Part shown: piece by piece, positions 1-7,353 of the stretch
Layout: each line of letters begins with the position of its first letter
How positions within the stretch are numbered: position 1 is the stretch's first letter
From: Sphingopyxis sp. QXT-31
GTDB taxonomy: Bacteria; Pseudomonadota; Alphaproteobacteria; Sphingomonadales; Sphingomonadaceae
Reading direction: 5' to 3'
Assembly: GCF_001984035.1 (NCBI RefSeq)
Contig: NZ_CP019449.1
Coordinates: 1,860,001-1,924,000, forward strand
Length of the DNA stretch: 64,000 bases
Translations under genes and position numbers: made by a program
The notes under the pieces: generated by a model
What the model saw: only the letters and a program-made list of their open reading frames with translations
Databases searched by the model: none
What the model was told of the DNA's origin: nothing

Positions 1-755
1 GAAATTGGCTGCGCGCCGCGGCGATCGCCGGCGGCGTGGCGCTGCTGATTGCGGCGCCCGCGGCTTATGCGCAGGAAGCGAGCGGGCTCGCCCGCGCGGT
101 GAACGAGATCGGCGGCGACGGCCGCCCGCTGTCGCTGTCGCTGCAAATCCTGCTCCTGATGAGCCTGCTGACGGTGCTGCCGTCGCTGCTGCTGATGATG
201 ACCAGCTTCACGCGCATCATCATCGTGCTGTCGATCCTGCGCCACGCGCTGGGACTCCAGCAGACCCCGCCGAACCAGGTGCTCGTCGGTTTGAGCCTGT
301 TCCTGTCGCTGTTCGTCATGGCGCCCGTGATCACCGAGGTGAACCGCGTCGCGATCGAGCCATACGGCCAGGAACAGATCGACATCGGCACCGCGGTATC
401 GCGCTCGGGCGATGCCCTCCACGGCTTCATGCTGACTCAGACGCGCAAGTCCGACCTGATGATGTTCGCGAAGATCGCCAAGGCGCCGAGCTATGCGAGC
501 CCGAAGGACGTTCCCTTCTCGATCCTGCTCCCCGCTTTCGTCACCAGCGAGCTCAAGACCGCGTTCCAGATCGGCTTCCTCATTTTCCTGCCCTTCCTGA
601 TCATCGACCTGATCGTCGCCTCGGCGCTGATGTCCTTGGGTATGATGATGCTGTCGCCGACGATCATATCGATGCCCTTCAAGCTGCTGCTCTTCGTCCT
701 TGTCGACGGCTGGGCGCTCACGATGGGCTCGCTCGCCGCCTCTTTCGGGACCTAG
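1..755 (+). CDS. fliP: Flagellar export gate protein FliP (5' end outside window)
   Basis: FliP is an inner-membrane subunit of the flagellar type III export gate and forms a complex with FliQ and FliR. The frame is open back to the first base, so the true start probably lies upstream. A GTG at 36 is possible but sits inside the hydrophobic leader, which ends in an Ala-Tyr-Ala-Gln signal-peptidase-like site as in other FliP proteins. After it come long hydrophobic helices, a conserved MMTSFTRIIIVLS stretch and the LGLQQTPPNQVLVGLSLFL stretch, all typical of FliP. The end is complete (TAG 753-755). fliQ begins 5 bases later, so the two are surely cotranscribed. Confidence 0.95.
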   Translation, partial: NWLRAAAIAGGVALLIAAPAAYAQEASGLARAVNEIGGDGRPLSLSLQILLLMSLLTVLPSLLLMMTSFTRIIIVLSILRHALGLQQTPPNQVLVGLSLFLSLFVMAPVITEVNRVAIEPYGQEQIDIGTAVSRSGDALHGFMLTQTRKSDLMMFAKIAKAPSYASPKDVPFSILLPAFVTSELKTAFQIGFLIFLPFLIIDLIVASALMSLGMMMLSPTIISMPFKLLLFVLVDGWALTMGSLAASFGT

Positions 756-759
756 CGAC

Positions 760-1029
760 GTGGAAGCGGACTATTTCGTCGGCGTCGCGCAGCAGTCGCT
801 GTGGATCCTCGCGCTCGCAACCGCGCCTTTGCTGATCCCGATCCTGATCGTCGGCGTGCTGCTCGGCATGGTGCAGGCGGCGACCTCGATCAACGAGCAG
901 ACCCTGACCTTCGTGCCCAAGCTGATCGTCGCCGCGATCTGCCTCGCGATCTTCGGCGGCAGCATATTGGTGCTGCTCACCGACTTCACCCGCGAAATCT
1001 TCGCGCAGATCCCGACGCTCGTCCGATGA
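760..1029 (+). CDS. fliQ: Flagellar export gate protein FliQ
   Basis: FliQ is a small two-helix membrane subunit of the flagellar export gate. From the GTG at 760 it is 89 residues, exactly the usual FliQ length. It shows two hydrophobic hairpin helices separated by a polar turn, with the family-typical ATSINEQTLTFVPK sequence. A longer reading from an upstream ATG would overlap fliP and add a non-homologous tail, so the GTG start is preferred. It follows fliP by 4 bases. An inverted-repeat element of about 185 bases separates it from fliR, which is unusual for fliQ-fliR. Confidence 0.94.
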   Translation: MEADYFVGVAQQSLWILALATAPLLIPILIVGVLLGMVQAATSINEQTLTFVPKLIVAAICLAIFGGSILVLLTDFTREIFAQIPTLVR

Positions 1030-1039
1030 CCAGCGCCTC

Positions 1040-1223
1040 CCCCTTTCCCCTCCCCCTTGATGGGGGAGGCAGCGAGACTTGGCGGCGCAGCCGCCTAGTC
1101 GCAGCGGAGGGGGTGCGCTCGCGTTCTGAAGCGATGGCGCGAGGACGCGCCCTCACCCCCATCCAACTTCGCCTAGCGCCAAGGGCGCAAGGCTTCGTAT
1201 CCTTCCCCCATCAAGGGGGAAGG
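1040..1223. repeat. Intergenic inverted-repeat element between fliQ and fliR
   Basis: The element is bounded by mirrored arms: CCCCTCCCCCTTGATGGGGG near 1040 and a CCTTCCCCCATCAAGGGGGA arm near 1201. Between them lie a shorter mirrored section and a GAGGGGGTGCGCTC block. The same architecture (CCCTCCC...GGGAGGG ends, an internal AGCGAGACTTG or AGCGACGCTTG section) recurs at 4980-5119 and 8340-8486. This is therefore a dispersed repeat family rather than a local accident. It has no coding potential that I trust. Confidence 0.75.
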
Positions 1224-1242
1224 TAAAGCCGCCCGGACAAGT

Positions 1243-2022
1243 ATGAACCCCGCCGACATCCCCAATGTGGAGGCGATGCTGCAGCTGTGGATGCTCGGCA
1301 TGATCCGCCCCGGCGCCTGCTTCCTCGCGGCGCCGGTGTTCGGCGCGGCAAACGTCCCGATCCAGCTCCGCCTCGTCATCGCGCTCGCGGTCGGCGTGCC
1401 CGCGGTCGCGGCGTCGGGCATGACATTGCCGCCCGAGGGCATCGTCTCGGTCCCCGGCTTCTTCCTGATCATCGGCGAGGTCGTCATCGGTCTCGCCATG
1501 GGCTTCGTGCTCCAGATGGGGCTCGCCGCGGCATTGCTCGCGGGCGAGGCGATCAGCAATGCGATGGGCCTCGGCTTCGCCTCGATGGTCGATCCCTTGA
1601 GCGGCTCTTCCAGTTCGGCGATCGGGCAGTTCCTCTCGATGCTGGCGACCGCGATCTTCCTTGCCGCCGACGGGCATCTGGTGCTGATTTCGATCATCGT
1701 CGACAGCTATAGCGCGCTGCCGCCCGGCAACGCCTTCCCTTCGTGGCAGACGATCGAGGGAATCATCCGTTTCGGCAGCCTGATGTTCGCCGCGGGGCTG
1801 ACGATCGCCCTGCCCGTCGGTTTCGTCCTCATCCTCGTCCAGATCATCATGGGCGTGATCGGCCGCTCGGCGCCCGCGCTCAACCTCTTCGCGGTCGGCA
1901 TCCCGGCGACCTTGTTGGCCGGCGTCGTGCTGCTCGGCGTCGCAACCCCGGTGATGGCCGAGGGGCTGGCGCAGATCCTCTCCGACGCGCTCGACGCCGC
2001 GCGCATGGTCGCGGGGGGCTGA
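1243..2022 (+). CDS. fliR: Flagellar export gate protein FliR
   Basis: FliR is the third membrane subunit of the flagellar type III export gate, next to FliP and FliQ, and FlhB docks on it. The 259-residue product is of normal length and has about six hydrophobic segments. It carries the family-typical start (MLQLWMLGMIRPGACFLAAP) and the region FGAANVPIQLRLVIALAVG. The ATG at 1243 is the first start after the repeat element and gives the standard N-terminus. Its stop is 3 bases before flhB, so fliR-flhB form one unit. Confidence 0.94.
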   Translation: MNPADIPNVEAMLQLWMLGMIRPGACFLAAPVFGAANVPIQLRLVIALAVGVPAVAASGMTLPPEGIVSVPGFFLIIGEVVIGLAMGFVLQMGLAAALLAGEAISNAMGLGFASMVDPLSGSSSSAIGQFLSMLATAIFLAADGHLVLISIIVDSYSALPPGNAFPSWQTIEGIIRFGSLMFAAGLTIALPVGFVLILVQIIMGVIGRSAPALNLFAVGIPATLLAGVVLLGVATPVMAEGLAQILSDALDAARMVAGG

Positions 2023-2025
2023 GCC

Positions 2026-3165
2026 ATGTCGGGGACGACCGAGAAGGACCAGAAAACAGAACTGCCGACGCCCAAGAAGCTCGCGGACTCCGCGCGCGAG
2101 GGCGATGTGCTCCAGTCGCGCGAGCTGGCGACGGCGCTGATGATGCTCGTCGCGGCGGGCTGGTTGGTCGCCGCGGGCGGCTGGTTCGTGCGCACCGTCG
2201 GCGAGCTCGTCTCGCGCGGGCTGACGCTCGACCGCGGCGATATCACCGATTTTTCGCCGGGCGAAGCGCTGCTCCGCAACGGCACCGAGGTGCTGCTGCC
2301 ACTCGCCAGTCTCTTCGCCGCGGCGCTGCTCGCCGCCTTCGCGGGTCCCGCGCTGCTCGGCTCGATGGGCTGGCGCGGCAAGGCGCTCGGCTTCAAGGGC
2401 AATCGCATGAACCCCATGAGCGGGCTCAAGCGCATGTTCGGCATGCAGGGTGCGACCGAACTCGGCAAGGCGCTCGCCAAAGTGCTGCTGCTTGGTGCGA
2501 TCGGTTACTGGCTGGTCGCCAAGAATTTGCCCGCGATCCTGCACATGGCGTCGAGCGACCTCCATTCGGCGATCGGGCTCGCGGGCCAGGCGGTGGCGCA
2601 GTCGGTGCTGGTGATGGCCGGCGGCCTCGTCGTCATCGCGCTGATCGACGTGCCGACGCAGTGGCTGCAGCGGCGCAAGCGGCTGATGATGAGCAAGCAG
2701 GAAATCAAGGAAGAGATGCGCCAGTCCGACGGCGCGCCCGAACTCAAGCAGGCGCAGCGCCAGCGCGCGCACGAGATGCTGAGCGGCTCGGCGCGCAAGG
2801 CGGTGTCGGAGGCGACGGTGATCCTGACCAACCCGACGCATTTCTCGGTCGCGCTCCGCTATCGCCCCGGCATCGACGCCGCGCCGGTGGTCGTCGCGCG
2901 CGGCCGCGGCGAGGTCGCGCTCGCGATCCGCGAGCTGGCGCGCGGCACCGACGTGCCGATCCTCGAATATCCGCAGCTCGCGCGTGCGATCTATTTCACC
3001 GCGCGCGCCGGGCGCGTCATCCCCGAGGAATTGTTCGTCGCGGTCGCGACGATCCTGGCCTTCGTCTTCCGCCTCGAACGCGCGGTCGCCGAGGGGCTGG
3101 CGCAGCCCGATATCGAGGTGCCCGAAACGCACCGCTTCGACGCGGATGGGCGCAAACAGGCTTAA
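2026..3165 (+). CDS. flhB: Flagellar export switch protein FlhB
   Basis: FlhB is the membrane protein that switches export specificity from rod/hook to filament substrates. The 379-residue product has the usual basic N-terminus (EKTELPTPKKLADSAREG-like), four membrane segments and a cytoplasmic C-terminal domain. The autocleavage motif NPTH is at residues 269-272, preceded by the normal VILT. The Asn and Pro needed for self-cleavage are present, so the switch should work. It lies 3 bases after fliR, and its stop codon overlaps the -35 element of the sigma-28 promoter for fliD. Confidence 0.96.
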   Translation: MSGTTEKDQKTELPTPKKLADSAREGDVLQSRELATALMMLVAAGWLVAAGGWFVRTVGELVSRGLTLDRGDITDFSPGEALLRNGTEVLLPLASLFAAALLAAFAGPALLGSMGWRGKALGFKGNRMNPMSGLKRMFGMQGATELGKALAKVLLLGAIGYWLVAKNLPAILHMASSDLHSAIGLAGQAVAQSVLVMAGGLVVIALIDVPTQWLQRRKRLMMSKQEIKEEMRQSDGAPELKQAQRQRAHEMLSGSARKAVSEATVILTNPTHFSVALRYRPGIDAAPVVVARGRGEVALAIRELARGTDVPILEYPQLARAIYFTARAGRVIPEELFVAVATILAFVFRLERAVAEGLAQPDIEVPETHRFDADGRKQA

Positions 3166-3188
3166 TCCCCCGCGCGGCCTGCCGTTAA
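3162..3188 (+). promoter_or_regulatory. Sigma-28 promoter for fliD-fliS
   Basis: TTAATCCC at 3162-3169, an 11-base spacer, then GCCGTTAA at 3181-3188. It matches the sites before motA (TAAATCTT-N11-GCCGTTAA) and flgM (TTAATCGC-N11-GCCGTTAA), and the known enterobacterial FliA consensus TAAAGTTT-N11-GCCGATAA. It overlaps the flhB stop and lies 21 bases upstream of the fliD ATG. Confidence 0.8.
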
Positions 3189-3209
3189 CAGCTTCGAAGG
3201 ATAGCGCGC

Positions 3210-4574
3210 ATGGTCAGTTCAATCGCCAACAGCCTCGGCTTCGGATCGGGCATCGATACCCAGCAATTGGTCAAGGACCTTGCCGCCGCGTCGCGCGAGC
3301 CCAAGGTCGAGCGGGTCAACGAGCTGTACAAGAAGAACCAGGTCAAGATCAGCGCGGTCGCGCAGGCCAAGTCCGATCTCGAGGGTTTCGCGAATTCGCT
3401 CAGCCAGATGGTCTCCGACGGCACTTTGCGCAGCACGCCGACCGTATCCGACGACAGCATACTCAGCGCCACCTCGCGCGCGGGCCTGTCGGCCGACAGC
3501 TTCGCCGCGACGATCGAAGTGACCCAGCTCGCCCGCGCGCAGACCGTCTATTCGGGCATCGTCGCCGACAAAGCGGCACCGATCGGCCAGGGCACGATGA
3601 CGCTGACCGTGGGCGGCGTCGCGAAGACGATCACCATCGGCGCGACCAACGACAGCCTCGACGGGCTCGCCAATGCCATCAACGCCAGCGGCGCCGGGGT
3701 CACCGCCTCGATCGTCGCCGACGAGGGTGGGCACCGCATCATCATGAAGGGGCCGACGGGCGCCGCGAACAGCTTCACGCTCGAAACCGCGACCCCGGCC
3801 CTCGCCGGCTTCGCTTATGGCTCGGGCGGCGGCATGACGCTGGGCCAGAGCGCGACCAACGCCGAATTCACCCTCGACGGCGTCGCCTTCAGCCGCGCCT
3901 CGAACATCGTCGACGACGTCGTCCCCGGCATGTCGCTGACGCTCAAGAAAGCCGCGCCCGGCCAGCCGGTCGATATCGGCGCCAGCCGCCCGCTCGACAT
4001 GATCAAGCAGACCGTCGGCGACTTCGTCGACGTGTACAACCAGCTCAAGAAGAGCCTGCAGTCGGCCTCGGCGATGTCGGGCGCGACCACGGGGCTGCGC
4101 GAGCTCGAACGCGAGCTGCAGGCGCTCGTCAGCAAAGTGCTGACCAGCCACGGCAGCATCAACAAGCTCAGCGACATCGGCATCGGTTCGACCAAGGACG
4201 GGTTGCTGTCGCTCGACAGCGCAAAGCTCGATAAGGCGCTCGCCGCCGACGCCGGCGCGGTGGAGGCGCTGTTCAATCCGCGCCGCGACGCGGCGCACAC
4301 CGAGGCGACCGATCCCGGCATCGCCTTTGCGCTCGATGCGATCCGCGACAAGGCGATCGCCGCCGACGGCGTGCTCGACCGCGTGTCGAAGTCGCTGTCG
4401 GAAAAGGGCGAGACGCTGGCCGAACAGCTCGAAAAGATCGAAGAGCGCGAGGACGCCTATGAGGCCCGGCTCGAAAAGCAGTTCGGCGGGCTCGACGCCA
4501 AGCTCGCGGCCTTGAAGGCCACCCAGACCTATCTCGAACAGCAGATCGAGATGTGGAACAGCCAGAACGACTAA
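3210..4574 (+). CDS. fliD: Flagellar filament cap protein FliD (hook-associated protein 2)
   Basis: FliD caps the growing filament and assists flagellin folding outside the cell. The 454-residue product has the family start (a GFGSGIDTQQLVKDLAAASR stretch), an N-terminal coiled-coil segment, a repetitive Ala/Gly/Thr-rich middle (the D2/D3 region) and a C-terminal helical segment (SEKGETLAEQLEKIEEREDA), as in FliD_N/FliD_C proteins. It is on the short side of the family. There is no signal peptide, as expected for a type III export substrate. It has its own sigma-28 promoter and is followed 12 bases later by fliS. Confidence 0.93.
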   Translation: MVSSIANSLGFGSGIDTQQLVKDLAAASREPKVERVNELYKKNQVKISAVAQAKSDLEGFANSLSQMVSDGTLRSTPTVSDDSILSATSRAGLSADSFAATIEVTQLARAQTVYSGIVADKAAPIGQGTMTLTVGGVAKTITIGATNDSLDGLANAINASGAGVTASIVADEGGHRIIMKGPTGAANSFTLETATPALAGFAYGSGGGMTLGQSATNAEFTLDGVAFSRASNIVDDVVPGMSLTLKKAAPGQPVDIGASRPLDMIKQTVGDFVDVYNQLKKSLQSASAMSGATTGLRELERELQALVSKVLTSHGSINKLSDIGIGSTKDGLLSLDSAKLDKALAADAGAVEALFNPRRDAAHTEATDPGIAFALDAIRDKAIAADGVLDRVSKSLSEKGETLAEQLEKIEEREDAYEARLEKQFGGLDAKLAALKATQTYLEQQIEMWNSQND

Positions 4575-4586
4575 GGGCGACCGTCC

Positions 4587-4976
4587 GTGCCAGCCACCGC
4601 CTCCACCGTCCGCGCGACCGGCCTCTATCGCCGCATGCAGAGCGAAAGCCGAGCTGCGGCCGCCGACCCCGTCGAACTCGTCACCATGCTCTACGACGAG
4701 CTGGAGATCGCGGTCGGCGTGCTCGCGGCGATGGTGCGCCAGGGGCAGCGAATCTCGGCGACCGAACCCGCGCACCGCGCGCGCGCGATCCTGATCGGGC
4801 TCGACGCAGGGCTGGATCATGAGGCTGGCGGCGACGTCGCCGCGGCGCTCACGCGCGTCTATGGCAGCATGAGGCGGAAGCTCGACAAGGCCGTCGCGGC
4901 GAACGATGCCGAGGGGCTCGACGAGCTGCTGGAGGGCATCCAGACGGTGAGCAGCGCCTGGCGACAGTTGAGGTAA
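4587..4976 (+). CDS. fliS: Flagellin export chaperone FliS
   Basis: FliS binds flagellin in the cytoplasm and prevents premature polymerisation. The 129-residue product is almost all alpha-helical. It contains the family core DPVELVTMLYDELEIAVGVL and a conserved C-terminal SSAWRQL segment. The start is taken as GTG 4587, with an AGGG sequence 9 bases upstream. An ATG at 4635 would trim 16 residues and is also possible. It sits directly behind fliD, the usual pairing. The operon ends at the inverted repeats that follow. Confidence 0.9.
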   Translation: MPATASTVRATGLYRRMQSESRAAAADPVELVTMLYDELEIAVGVLAAMVRQGQRISATEPAHRARAILIGLDAGLDHEAGGDVAAALTRVYGSMRRKLDKAVAANDAEGLDELLEGIQTVSSAWRQLR

Positions 4977-4979
4977 GCC

Positions 4980-5119
4980 TTCCCCTCCCTGAAAGAGAGG
5001 GACAGCGAGACTTGCCAGCTTGCTGGTTAGTTCGCAGCGAGGGTGGGTCGGCGACGCTCGCGGCCGCACGGCTCGCTTAGCTCGCACCCACCCTGACCCC
5101 TCCCTTTCAGGGAGGGGAA
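4980..5119. repeat. Inverted-repeat element downstream of fliS
   Basis: The arms TTCCCCTCCCTGAAAGAGAG (4980 on) and CCCTCCCTTTCAGGGAGGGG (5097 on) bracket a mirrored interior. It belongs to the family seen at 1040-1223 and 8340-8486. It lies between the convergent fliS and sigma-54 activator genes and could end transcription from both sides. Confidence 0.75.
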
Positions 5120-5134
5120 CACAACAAAAAACGT

Positions 5135-5206
5135 CGGCACCGGCTCGCTCCCCTGCCCCGCGACCAAGGTGGGGACTGGTATGGGGTGGGAAGCGAACCG
5201 GTGCCG
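5135..5206. repeat. Second inverted repeat before the activator stop codon
   Basis: CGGCACCGG at 5135-5143 is mirrored by CCGGTGCCG at 5198-5206, with a G-rich loop (GGTGGGGACTGG and similar). It is unrelated in sequence to the neighbouring element. Its likely role is transcription termination or RNA stabilisation at the 3' end of the activator gene. Confidence 0.6.
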
Positions 5207-5236
5207 ATTCAGCGGCACTGAGACGGGTGGGGACGC

Positions 5237-6301
5237 TCAGGCTGCCTGTTGCTGAACTCCATATTTGCGCATCTTTTCGATGAGCGTGGTGCGCTTAAGC
5301 GTCAAAAGACGCGCCGCTTCCGAAATGATGCCGTCGGCCAGGTCGAGCGCGACATGGATCTGCTCGAGCTCGATCGTCTCGATCTCGCGCTTCAGGTCGA
5401 TCGGGCGGCCCGGGGCCGGCGCCTTGGCGAAGGGCATGGCGGGCGTGGTGTCTTCCGCGCTGGCTTCTGCCGCGACGAAGCCGGTGGGGATGGCCTGTCG
5501 CGGCTGAAGCGCGGCGGTGGGGTTCAAAAGGAGGACGACGTCCTCGGCGCCCAGCGTCTCGCCGCCGTGCAGCACGCTGGCGCGCTCGACGAAATTGCGG
5601 AGCTCGCGGACATTGCCCGGCCAGCGGTGCTGCATCAGCAGCGCCATCGCGGCCTCGTCATAGCGGCACTTGGCTTCGCCGGGCATCTTGCGCTGGAAAT
5701 GGCGGATCAGCGCGGGGATATCCTCGACGCGGTCGGCCAGGCTGGGGACCTGGAGGACGACCACGCCGAGCCGGAAGAACAGATCTTCGCGGAACTTGCC
5801 ATCGGCGATCGCGGCGCCGAGATCCTGGTGGGTGGCCGAAATGACGCGGACGTCAACGGCCTTCACATCGCTGCTGCCGACGCGGACGATCGTCCGCTCT
5901 TCGAGCACGCGGAGCAGTTTGACCTGCATGTCGAAACGCATGTCGCCGATTTCGTCGAGGAAGAGCGTGCCGCCCTCGCTCGCTTCGAAATGGCCGATGC
6001 GACGGGCATGGGCACCGGTGAAGCTGCCCTTTTCATGCCCGAAAAGTTCGGATTCGATGAGGTCGCCGGGGATCGCGCCGCAGTTGATTGCGGAGAAGGC
6101 CTTGCCCGAACGGGCGCCTTCGTCGTGGATCGCGCGGGCCACCAGTTCCTTGCCCGAGCCCGACGGGCCGCAGAGCATCACCGAGGCGTTCGAACGCGCC
6201 ACGCGGCGGATCATGTCGCGCAGTCGCTGCGCGGCGGGGCTGTGCCCGATGATCAGCATTTCCAGGGCAGCCTGGTCGCTGCCGTTCCCCACCTTGGTCA
6301 T
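5237..6301 (-). CDS. Sigma-54-dependent flagellar activator (FleQ/FlbD type, no receiver domain)
   Basis: Product of 354 residues. It begins almost directly with an AAA+ domain: Walker A GPSGSGKE at residues 45-52, the sigma-54 contact loop GSFTGA at 92-97 (a Ser variant of GAFTGA) and Walker B TLFLDEIGDM near 112-121. A Fis-type helix-turn-helix (a LKRTTLIEKMRKYG stretch) closes the protein. That tail closely resembles FleQ. No phospho-receiver or FleQ N-terminal domain is present, so activity must be set by abundance or by a partner. The ATG at 6301 has a GGTGGAG ribosome site 7 bases upstream, which decides the start over upstream options. It probably drives the sigma-54 promoters found before flgB, flgA and the flhA operon. 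Confidence 0.88.
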   Translation of the reverse strand: MTKVGNGSDQAALEMLIIGHSPAAQRLRDMIRRVARSNASVMLCGPSGSGKELVARAIHDEGARSGKAFSAINCGAIPGDLIESELFGHEKGSFTGAHARRIGHFEASEGGTLFLDEIGDMRFDMQVKLLRVLEERTIVRVGSSDVKAVDVRVISATHQDLGAAIADGKFREDLFFRLGVVVLQVPSLADRVEDIPALIRHFQRKMPGEAKCRYDEAAMALLMQHRWPGNVRELRNFVERASVLHGGETLGAEDVVLLLNPTAALQPRQAIPTGFVAAEASAEDTTPAMPFAKAPAPGRPIDLKREIETIELEQIHVALDLADGIISEAARLLTLKRTTLIEKMRKYGVQQQAA

Positions 6302-6417
6302 TCTCGGTCTCCACCGCGCCCCCCAATTCGGCGCTTCTCGATGAGCCAAGAGATTGCGGAATCTGGTAAACAAACTGCTAACCACAGCGGCCTAACCCCT
6401 TCAAAACAAAGGGTTAT

Positions 6418-6482
6418 TGCCAATCTGGCAGCAATGACGGCGCAACTGCGTCGTTAAGGATTTTGATGCTGCCAATCTGGCA
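6418..6482. promoter_or_regulatory. Twin identical 13-base palindromes upstream of the activator gene
   Basis: TGCCAATCTGGCA occurs at 6418-6430 and again at 6470-6482, each a perfect palindrome around a 3-base centre. They are 52 bases apart, close to five helical turns. They lie 117-180 bases upstream of the activator start codon, in the activator-motB gap. They could be autoregulatory sites or sites of an unknown regulator of the flagellar master gene. Confidence 0.6.
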
Positions 6483-6495
6483 CTAATTGTTGTCG

Positions 6496-7353
6496 TCAAT
6501 TGGCTCCGACGTCCCAGCCCAGCGTGACCGAGATGCGGCGGTTGCGCGGATCGAATCGGTCCGACGGCACATAGGGCTCGGTATCCGCCACCCCCTCGAT
6601 GCGCGAAAAGCGGTCCGAACCGATGCCGCGAAAGGCGAGATATTGGCGTGCGACTTCGGCGCGTTCGACCGACAGGCGCCAATTGTTCATTCCCGTCTTG
6701 GCCGACCAAGGGCTGGCGTCGGTATGCCCGCGGATCATCACCTGGTTCGGAACCTCGGCGACGATCTTCGCGATCTCGGCGAAAAGCCGCGTCGCGTCGG
6801 GGGTCAGCTGGTTGGTGCCGACGACGAACATCGAGAAGTCGGCGTCGTCGACGATATCGATGCGCAGCCCCTCGCGCGTTTCGGTGAAACGGATATTGGG
6901 TGCCAGCCGGCGGATCTCGCTCTTCGCCTGCACCTCGCGCAGCAGCGACTTGGCGAGCTTCTGGAAATTGGCGCGCTGCATTTCGCGTCCCGACGCCTCG
7001 CGCGGGCCGCCGGTGGCGTCGCGCGGGATCGTCATCGACTTGGTGCCCGTCTGCGCCGCGCCATGCGGATATTTGTCGGCCGCCACGAGGGAATCGCCGC
7101 CGAACAGCCCGTTCGAGCCCGCGGTATCCTGTTTCGACTGGACGAGCGTCGGCGCGAAATAGTCGGCGAGCGCCTTGCGCTGCTTCTCGGTCGTCGCGCC
7201 GAGCAGCCACATCAAGAGGAAGAAGGCCATCATCGCGGTCACGAAGTCGGCGTAAGCCACCTTCCACGCGCCGCCGTGATGGCCGGCGTGCGGCGCCTCG
7301 ATGACCTTCTTGACGATGATCGGGCGGAGCGGGGTATTGGGACGCGCGGCCAT
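6496..7353 (-). CDS. motB: Flagellar motor stator protein MotB
   Basis: MotB forms the proton-conducting stator with MotA and anchors it to peptidoglycan. The 285-residue protein has a short basic cytoplasmic N-terminus and one membrane helix starting at WKVAYADFVTAMMAF. Asp36 is the proton-binding residue. The periplasmic OmpA-like domain shows the VMIRGHTDASPW and NWRLSVERAEVARQYL motifs. The reading starts immediately behind motA with no gap, so they form one transcript from the sigma-28 promoter at 8276-8302. Length and domain order are normal. Confidence 0.95.
   Translation of the reverse strand: MAARPNTPLRPIIVKKVIEAPHAGHHGGAWKVAYADFVTAMMAFFLLMWLLGATTEKQRKALADYFAPTLVQSKQDTAGSNGLFGGDSLVAADKYPHGAAQTGTKSMTIPRDATGGPREASGREMQRANFQKLAKSLLREVQAKSEIRRLAPNIRFTETREGLRIDIVDDADFSMFVVGTNQLTPDATRLFAEIAKIVAEVPNQVMIRGHTDASPWSAKTGMNNWRLSVERAEVARQYLAFRGIGSDRFSRIEGVADTEPYVPSDRFDPRNRRISVTLGWDVGAN

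Noticed and set aside
1153..3132. A 659-codon minus-strand frame opposite fliR and flhB
   Set aside because: It covers two real genes and a repeat, and its composition is typical of antisense shadow translation.
6379..6400. CtrA-like direct repeat (CTAACC...CTAACC) upstream of the activator
   Set aside because: The half-sites are 14 bases apart from start to start instead of the 11 expected for TTAA-N7-TTAA, and the half-site sequence is imperfect.
6302..6417. Possible sigma-54 promoter for the activator gene (TGGCAATAACCCTTTG on the minus strand)
   Set aside because: The GG-GC spacing is off by one and the -12 GC is missing, unlike the three convincing sites elsewhere in the window.
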